From assembly GCA_002367105.1 (NCBI GenBank), contig DFCS01000008.1:1-64000 (forward strand): a stretch of DNA of 64,000 nt, read 5' to 3'. Every line of letters begins with the position of its first letter. Position 1 is the stretch's first letter. The stretch comes from Hungatella sp. UBA3048 (GTDB lineage Bacteria; Bacillota; Clostridia; Lachnospirales; Lachnospiraceae). Position numbers and translations under genes: made by a program. Shown piece after piece: positions 59,211 to 64,000 of this stretch. The notes beneath the pieces were generated by a model, which was given only the letters and a program-made list of their open reading frames with translations, did no database searches and was not told the DNA's origin.

Positions 59211-59816
59211 TTATTCCACCCTCTTTAATACTTTAATTTTATGTGGGGGCAGGTTAAATAATGCTTCCATGGCACCGGAAATTTCAGCTTTTACCGTAGG
59301 ACTGCCACCGCCCTGGGCACTGATGATAATTCCTTCTATTTCCGGACGTATCTCTTTCTCCACAATGGGAGATGTATTTTCTCCTGAACCGGTCAAAATC
59401 GTGTTTTCCTTGCGATCTGCGCTGGTGATCCTTCTGGTCCCCCCGGAGCTGTCCTTTTCCTCAGTAGATGAATCCGAACTGTCCTTATCGACTCGGAGTA
59501 CCTTCTCTTCTGAGGATTTCAGTACGATCATTACCTCTACCTGACCGACCCCATCCACGGTTTTTAAGATTCTCTTCACCCTCGCCTCCAGTTGTTCCTC
59601 ATAGGTCCGGTCTGCTCCTGCCGCAACAGCCGCTTCCCCATCTGCCGGCTCTGTCTCAATTCCTTTTTGAAGTGCCGTCTGGTTTTTGCTTTCTGCTGTC
59701 TTCTCTACCCTGGCAGCCATACCCGAACCGGAGGGAAATGTAAGGATCAGGATAATCATTCCAACAGCCAATAAGATCAGCCATTTATCCTTTCCCATCT
59801 TCCATTTGAATTTCAA
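59211..59816 (-). CDS. spoIIIAG: Stage III sporulation protein AG
   Basis: The likely start is TTG at 59816 (GGAGG 9 bp upstream), giving MKFKWKMGKDKWLILLAVG, typical of SpoIIIAG; no ATG with a good site fits. The protein has one membrane helix and a ring-forming domain (YEEQLEARVKRILKTVDGVGQVEVMIVLK in parts), with a Ser/Asp/Glu-rich insert before RRITSADRKEN. It overlaps spoIIIAF by 32 bp. It forms the large ring of the feeding-tube complex. Confidence 0.93.
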   Translation of the reverse strand: MKFKWKMGKDKWLILLAVGMIILILTFPSGSGMAARVEKTAESKNQTALQKGIETEPADGEAAVAAGADRTYEEQLEARVKRILKTVDGVGQVEVMIVLKSSEEKVLRVDKDSSDSSTEEKDSSGGTRRITSADRKENTILTGSGENTSPIVEKEIRPEIEGIIISAQGGGSPTVKAEISGAMEALFNLPPHKIKVLKRVE

Positions 59817-60468
59817 TATCCTGTTCCTCCAAATCATAATATTCCGCAATCCGCCTTCTAAGACCAGAAAGCCGTGAATTTTCTTCCTGCTTCTGCTTTC
59901 TCACTTCCTCCAGCCCCTTATCATCAGTCTTTTCCGGTTCAGAGCCGGCTATTTTCACTTCTTCCACTTCCTGTACCTTTTTTACCGGCAGATTTCCATT
60001 ACCGGAAACGGCAATATCTGTTCCCTCTTCTCCAGTTCCTCCCGGTACCAGAACCAAGGTCACCCGCACAACATGGCCAAAGGTACTGCTTTCCTGATCC
60101 TGGTTAATCTCTGCCCTGGATTCCCTGCAGGTAAAGCCGTCGGTCTCAGCCATGGATTTTAAATCCGTTCCAACCGCCTCTTCATATCTGGCGATCATGC
60201 TTTCCAGCCTTTTCCCATCCATTTCCGAAAGCTTTCCTGTTAACTCCCCGGCTTCCTTTTTAAGGCTTATTGACTCAAAATAGTAAGCCAGCGTATCATC
60301 AAGCCTTAGGCCCCCTGTAATTGGCTTTAATACCAGAAGGATCAGTACCATGCCGGCAAATAATTTTATGTATTTTTCATATTTCTTATTTGGCAGGAGG
60401 TTTCCCACCACAGTTATAAAAATCAGGTAATAGGTTATATTGCGTATCCAGCTAAACAATTCTTCCAT
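59785..60468 (-). CDS. spoIIIAF: Stage III sporulation protein AF
   Basis: The 227-residue protein has two N-terminal membrane helices (YYLIFITVVGNLLP, FAGMVLILLVLKPI) and a soluble C-terminal part. The ATG at 60468 follows GGGTGAG and starts MEELFSWIRNIT, usual for SpoIIIAF. It is 5 bp after spoIIIAE. Confidence 0.93.
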   Translation of the reverse strand: MEELFSWIRNITYYLIFITVVGNLLPNKKYEKYIKLFAGMVLILLVLKPITGGLRLDDTLAYYFESISLKKEAGELTGKLSEMDGKRLESMIARYEEAVGTDLKSMAETDGFTCRESRAEINQDQESSTFGHVVRVTLVLVPGGTGEEGTDIAVSGNGNLPVKKVQEVEEVKIAGSEPEKTDDKGLEEVRKQKQEENSRLSGLRRRIAEYYDLEEQDIEIQMEDGKG

Positions 60469-60473
60469 GCCAC

Positions 60474-61655
60474 TCACCCGGTATAATAGGTTACATTGGT
60501 AGAAGCGCATACAAGCGCTATCGTAACAACAAAGAGAATCACTGCAGAAGCCGCCACAGACAGCAGCATTTTGTGGCCTTTGGCCATTTCTGAAATACAG
60601 GAAACAATCCTTTTATCACAGACCGGCTGCAAAAGGGCTGCAACACACTGGTATAAAATCATCAGCACTGCCAGTTTAATCAGAGGAATCACGGAAAGGA
60701 TAAGAAGTATAATAATACCGGCAGCACCTATGGTGTTTTTTATAAGAACCCCGGAGCCTAAGACCATCTGGGCAACCGAGTTGACGCCCTGGCCGATTCC
60801 CGGAATGGCTCCGATCAGCTTCTGAATGGCTCCTGTTTTCATGGAATCCACATAGGGCAGAACCATGGACTGTATGAGATGAAACCCAAGCACAACTCCT
60901 ACCAGGGTCTTTAAGCTCCAGGAAACCACCTGTTCAAGCAGTTCCGTAAGCTTTGAAAGCATTTCTTCCTTTGCAATGTGGCCTGCCATGACCAAAAGAG
61001 CATAGACCCTTATAAGTGATAAAAGTACCTGTCCCAAAAGCCACTGGGCGGCAACGATGACAAGCAGTGTGAACTCATAGGAAGCCGCCGCCGATGCACT
61101 GCTTCCCGCAAATGCCGCTGCCAGGAAATAGGCAGGCATCAATACCCTGGTAAAATCCAGAATCTGCCCCACCACATTCCCCGTAATGGTCACGCTTGTA
61201 AAAAAGCTGGCCGCCAGATAGGTAAACAGAAGCAAATAGGTGACAAAAAACCCGGTTTCTGAAATCTGGCTTCCGGTAAATACACTGGAAAAGTTGGAAA
61301 ACACCGCCCCAATGATTCCCAGCACCATGATTTGTCCCATCATATGCCCGCTGTTTCTTACCTCCCCCACCAGCAGATCTTTTAATGCTTTTCCGACTTG
61401 TCCCATGACCTCGTTTAATTTTCCATCCATCAGATCTTTCATAAGTTTTTTAAAGGAAAGATTCAAGCCCTGATTCTCCTTCGAACGGTCAAGAAAATTC
61501 TGGATATCCGTTAAATCATACTGATCCAGGTCTAAATTTTCCGCCGGGACAGATGCTTCCTTTCCTGTTGGTGCTTCCGCTCCCAGGCTGTCCTTGCAAA
61601 AAAACAGCAGCATTAAACTAATAAGGCACAGCAGGAAAAAGGCGGTTTTTTTCAT
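60474..61655 (-). CDS. spoIIIAE: Stage III sporulation protein AE
   Basis: The 393-residue protein has a signal-like N-terminus, the YDLTDIQNFLD segment and about eight membrane helices. The ATG at 61655 follows GGGAGGG; longer in-frame starts would overlap spoIIIAD heavily. Its 5' end overlaps nothing else. Transport-like core of the channel. Confidence 0.95.
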   Translation of the reverse strand: MKKTAFFLLCLISLMLLFFCKDSLGAEAPTGKEASVPAENLDLDQYDLTDIQNFLDRSKENQGLNLSFKKLMKDLMDGKLNEVMGQVGKALKDLLVGEVRNSGHMMGQIMVLGIIGAVFSNFSSVFTGSQISETGFFVTYLLLFTYLAASFFTSVTITGNVVGQILDFTRVLMPAYFLAAAFAGSSASAAASYEFTLLVIVAAQWLLGQVLLSLIRVYALLVMAGHIAKEEMLSKLTELLEQVVSWSLKTLVGVVLGFHLIQSMVLPYVDSMKTGAIQKLIGAIPGIGQGVNSVAQMVLGSGVLIKNTIGAAGIIILLILSVIPLIKLAVLMILYQCVAALLQPVCDKRIVSCISEMAKGHKMLLSVAASAVILFVVTIALVCASTNVTYYTG

Positions 61656-61672
61656 AGTCCTTATCCCTCCCG

Positions 61673-62059
61673 TCATGATAAAAATACCTGCAGTGTCTCG
61701 ATCAGCGCAAGGAGAATGGGCATGCTGACCGCCAGTACGGACAGCTTTCCAAATATTTCGATCTGAGTCCCTACGGCTCCATATCCGGCATCCTTGCATA
61801 TCCCTGCGGCAAATTCTGCGATATAGGTAATTCCTATCATCTTTACCAATGTGGTTAAATAGATGCTGTTAATCTTAATATAGGTCTGGATTTCCTTCAT
61901 CGTATCCAGAATGGTGGTGAGCTTTCCCATACCGTAAAAGAAGATAAAAAAGCCCGCCGCCATGACCAGATAGGTCCCATATTCTCCCTTCATCCCCTTT
62001 AACGAAACCGCTAAAAGCACTGCAACGATTCCTGTTATGGCTATGGTCACTACGGTCAT
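61673..62059 (-). CDS. spoIIIAD: Stage III sporulation protein AD
   Basis: The 128-residue protein has four membrane helices and the SpoIIIAC/AD pattern LVKMIGITYIAEFAAGICKDAGY. AGGTGAG precedes the ATG. Confidence 0.95.
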   Translation of the reverse strand: MTVVTIAITGIVAVLLAVSLKGMKGEYGTYLVMAAGFFIFFYGMGKLTTILDTMKEIQTYIKINSIYLTTLVKMIGITYIAEFAAGICKDAGYGAVGTQIEIFGKLSVLAVSMPILLALIETLQVFLS

Positions 62060-62067
62060 ACGCTCAC

Positions 62068-62262
62068 CTACAATGCAAATAGATTTTTAATGGATTCAAA
62101 CAACTGATAAATATAAGGCACCAGCCAGAACAGTACCAGGATCAGCCCCGCAAGGCTTGTTAAGAATGCCTGTTCTTCCCGTCCGCTGTGTTTTAAAACC
62201 TGGCAGATGACGGAAACCAGGATTCCAACTGCTGCAATTTTAAAAATCAAATTGACTCCCAT
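62068..62262 (-). CDS. spoIIIAC: Stage III sporulation protein AC
   Basis: The 64-residue protein has two membrane helices and ILVSVICQVLKHSGREEQAFL, the short form of the SpoIIIAC/AD family. It lies 8 bp before spoIIIAD. Confidence 0.95.
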   Translation of the reverse strand: MGVNLIFKIAAVGILVSVICQVLKHSGREEQAFLTSLAGLILVLFWLVPYIYQLFESIKNLFAL

Positions 62263-62272
62263 GCGTTCCTCC

Positions 62273-62803
62273 TTAATACATTACGATTGTTAGGAATAAA
62301 CCGCCCATGATACCCAGGCTGGTATAAAGGCGGCTTTTTTCCTGCTTATGTTTTCTCAGATAACCGATTGTTAAGTCCAGCTGTTCCAAATATAAAAGGA
62401 TATTCCGCTCCTGCATGTCCATGTCCAGATAGCCCAGATGCTCCCCCAGACCTTTTAAATTCAGTTTGTCCTCTTTGGACAAGCAGACCTCCCTGGGAAG
62501 CTTGTCAATCTCCTCCTGCCAAATGGTATAAAAGGATTCTCCCTGTTGACCTGAAAGTCTTTCCGCCACGCTCTCAAACAAAACACCGATCTCCCCCCCA
62601 GCCTTTCTGCCGGTCCGTTCAAAGGCCTCAGTCAGGGGGGAATTGGCATAAACAATCTCGCCTTTCAATAAAAATATCATTTTTCTAAGCTTTTCTACCG
62701 TTCTTAAATGCTCGTTCCATTGGGCCGCCATAAAAAATCCAAGGCCTGAGCATGATATAATGACCAGAAGAGCTCCTATGATCCTCAGCCATGTATTATC
62801 CAT
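62273..62803 (-). CDS. spoIIIAB: Stage III sporulation protein AB
   Basis: The 176-residue protein has one membrane helix at each end and a central helical domain resembling GspF-type assembly proteins. Its start overlaps the end of spoIIIAA by 8 bp. Confidence 0.95.
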   Translation of the reverse strand: MDNTWLRIIGALLVIISCSGLGFFMAAQWNEHLRTVEKLRKMIFLLKGEIVYANSPLTEAFERTGRKAGGEIGVLFESVAERLSGQQGESFYTIWQEEIDKLPREVCLSKEDKLNLKGLGEHLGYLDMDMQERNILLYLEQLDLTIGYLRKHKQEKSRLYTSLGIMGGLFLTIVMY

Positions 62804-63803
62804 AAGCTATGCACTCCTGCCTGTCCCACCGTATTCCCATCTGATGTACCTGCGCCTTGTAGAGCTGCGTTCCCCTGGAGTCATAGATCTGGTCGATGTT
62901 TCCGATCCTTCCTAAGTTGTTTAAGACCACATACCTCTCAAATATCCGTTCCTCCACCAGCTTTCTAAGAATCGGCTTCTGTTTTAAATCATCTATCGAG
63001 TTTCCGTGAACCGTGGCAATCAGCTTGCAGCCGCAGTTCATTACGTATTCCATTGCTTCTAAATCCTCCCGGCTCCCGATCTCGTCCACGGCGATCACTC
63101 TGGGGGACATGGTCCGTATCAGCATCATCATTCCTCTGGCCTTGGGACAGCAGTCCAAAATATCGGTACGGATTCCAAGTTCATTCTGAGGGATTCCCTG
63201 ATAACAGGCCCCAATCTCAGAACGCTCATCAACCACTCCCACAGTAAGGCCTGCATGCTCTTCAGAACCGTTGGAAACCTGACGGATCAAATCTCTCAGC
63301 AAAGTTGTCTTCCCGCATCTGGGAGGGGAAATGATCAGAGTGTGATAGATTTCTCTCCCTTCCTCATATAGATAGGGTAAAACCTCAGAGGCGCAGCCCC
63401 TCACCTGATGGGACAGCCGGACGTTGACAAAGGATATGTATTTCATGGCCTTAATTCCAGATTCGTCTAAAATGGTCTTTCCTGCGATTCCGATCCTGTG
63501 TCCTCCCTGAATGGTAATGAATCCCTGCTTCATCTCTTCTTCAAAAGCATAAAGAGAATAGTTACTCATGTACTCCATGGTTTCTTTAAGCTCATTTTTC
63601 GAGACGATATAGGCGTCCTTTCCTTCCTTATTCAGGGAACCCCTTGGAGTCACATAATACTCCTCATTCCGGTATACCATTAAAAGAGGAGCTCCTACCC
63701 GGAGCCTGATTTCCTGAACCTCGTCAAAGTCAATTGTTACCCGGTTTAAAATTTCTCTTATGCTCCTGGAAAATATATTGATAAGCTCGTCTTTCCTCTC
63801 CAC
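62796..63803 (-). CDS. spoIIIAA: Stage III sporulation protein AA (AAA ATPase)
   Basis: The 335-residue ATPase has Walker A SPPRCGKTTLLRDL (about residue 155), Walker B VIAVDEIGS and the EIRLRVGAPL N-terminal block. It resembles secretion ATPases and powers the SpoIIIA-SpoIIQ channel from the mother cell. I chose GTG at 63803 because AGGAGG lies 7 bp upstream; the ATG at 63809 would leave only one base. Confidence 0.94.
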   Translation of the reverse strand: MERKDELINIFSRSIREILNRVTIDFDEVQEIRLRVGAPLLMVYRNEEYYVTPRGSLNKEGKDAYIVSKNELKETMEYMSNYSLYAFEEEMKQGFITIQGGHRIGIAGKTILDESGIKAMKYISFVNVRLSHQVRGCASEVLPYLYEEGREIYHTLIISPPRCGKTTLLRDLIRQVSNGSEEHAGLTVGVVDERSEIGACYQGIPQNELGIRTDILDCCPKARGMMMLIRTMSPRVIAVDEIGSREDLEAMEYVMNCGCKLIATVHGNSIDDLKQKPILRKLVEERIFERYVVLNNLGRIGNIDQIYDSRGTQLYKAQVHQMGIRWDRQECIAYG

Positions 63804-63824
63804 CTTCATCCCTCCTCTTACCTC

Positions 63825-63853
63825 AATATATGTGTGGTGGGACAAATTATGAC
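63825..63853 (-). promoter_or_regulatory. Probable sigma-E promoter of the spoIIIA operon
   Basis: GTCATAAT (63846-63853), 13 bp, CATATATT (63825-63832) on the minus strand fits the sigma-E pattern (-35 KCATATT, -10 CATACANT). It lies right before the spoIIIAA ribosome site, as expected for an operon transcribed in the mother cell. Confidence 0.72.
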
Positions 63854-63901
63854 TGAAAAACTTTTGACTTCATGAAAGGCATTCCGGCGCGCTGCTGCAA
63901 T

Positions 63902-63948
63902 AAAAAAAGCTTATTCCCGATGATTCTGACGAAGCATCTGAATAAGCT
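63902..63948 (-). terminator. Terminator upstream of the spoIIIA operon
   Basis: AGCTTATTC and GAATAAGCT pair perfectly with an inner GATG/CATC stem, followed by seven T on the minus strand. It ends transcription of the gene at the right edge and contains that gene's stop codon. Confidence 0.88.
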
Positions 63949-64000
63949 CAAATATGATCTTATTATTATTTAATTCCCTAATACTCTTCTGACTGAAACA
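63911..64000 (-). CDS. C-terminal end of an unidentified gene (5' part beyond the window)
   Basis: A minus-strand frame is open from the right edge to a TAA at 63911-63913. The last residues read FELIQMLRQNHRE. The stop codon lies in the 3' arm of a strong terminator, which argues that the frame is real. Only 29 residues are visible, so the product cannot be named. Confidence 0.5.
   Translation of the reverse strand, partial: CFSQKSIRELNNNKIIFELIQMLRQNHRE

Overview
The window reads as a chromosomal segment of an anaerobic, spore-forming Firmicute of the Lachnospiraceae (Lacrimispora / Clostridium cluster XIVa type). The evidence is the complete spoIIIAA-AH operon, spoIVB next to spo0A, a clostridial-style asp23/nusB/xseAB/ispA/dxs/tlyA/nadK/argR/recN chain, strong AGGAGG ribosome binding sites, consensus sigma-A promoters and many DUFs typical of the family. 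No rRNA, tRNA, IS element, prophage or CRISPR array was seen. Most genes are on the minus strand.

Left third (1-34 kb), accessory and metabolic functions: an edge-truncated LysM protein with an octapeptide repeat tail; a four-PAS GGDEF/HD-GYP c-di-GMP enzyme; a berberine-bridge-type flavo-oxidase; an OhrR/glutathione-peroxidase peroxide operon with a recognisable OhrR operator; a four-domain CoA-disulfide reductase/rhodanese/TusA/DsrE fusion behind a CRP/FNR-like site; an HTH/hydrolase/DUF4180 operon; a galactokinase-like GHMP kinase with a palindromic operator; a radical SAM protein; and CapA. At 15.2-23.3 kb lies a carbohydrate-type locus: GntR-family regulator, lipoprotein binding protein, two permeases, a PHP-fold metallohydrolase and a GH38-like DUF5054 enzyme, with large palindromes in the leader. 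A 6-phospho-beta-glucosidase follows, behind a BglG/LicT-type antiterminator/terminator leader. Then come degV, htpG with a CIRCE element, an aminopeptidase, and a moeA/formate-channel/mobA cluster in which moeA appears to have lost its 5' end.

Middle (34-45 kb): an orphan AT-rich AAA ATPase, a PrsA-like isomerase/HAD/Maf operon, membrane and HD proteins, glycogen synthase, then spo0A and spoIVB. A convergent pair (ASCH protein, terpene-cyclase-fold protein) separates spoIVB from the recN chain.

Right third (45-64 kb): a tightly packed minus-strand housekeeping chain from nusB down to recN and a DUF554 gene; a three-gene insert (2-hydroxyacid dehydrogenase, aspartate-dehydrogenase-like protein, diguanylate cyclase); Asp23; and the full spoIIIA operon with a probable sigma-E promoter. 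A final partial gene runs off the right edge with its stop codon inside a terminator.

The best candidate for an undescribed system is the PHP/DUF5054/ABC-transporter locus with its leader palindromes. The most informative regulatory findings are the OhrR operator, the antiterminator leader, the CIRCE upstream of the htpG promoter, and a structured repeat shared by two intergenic regions.
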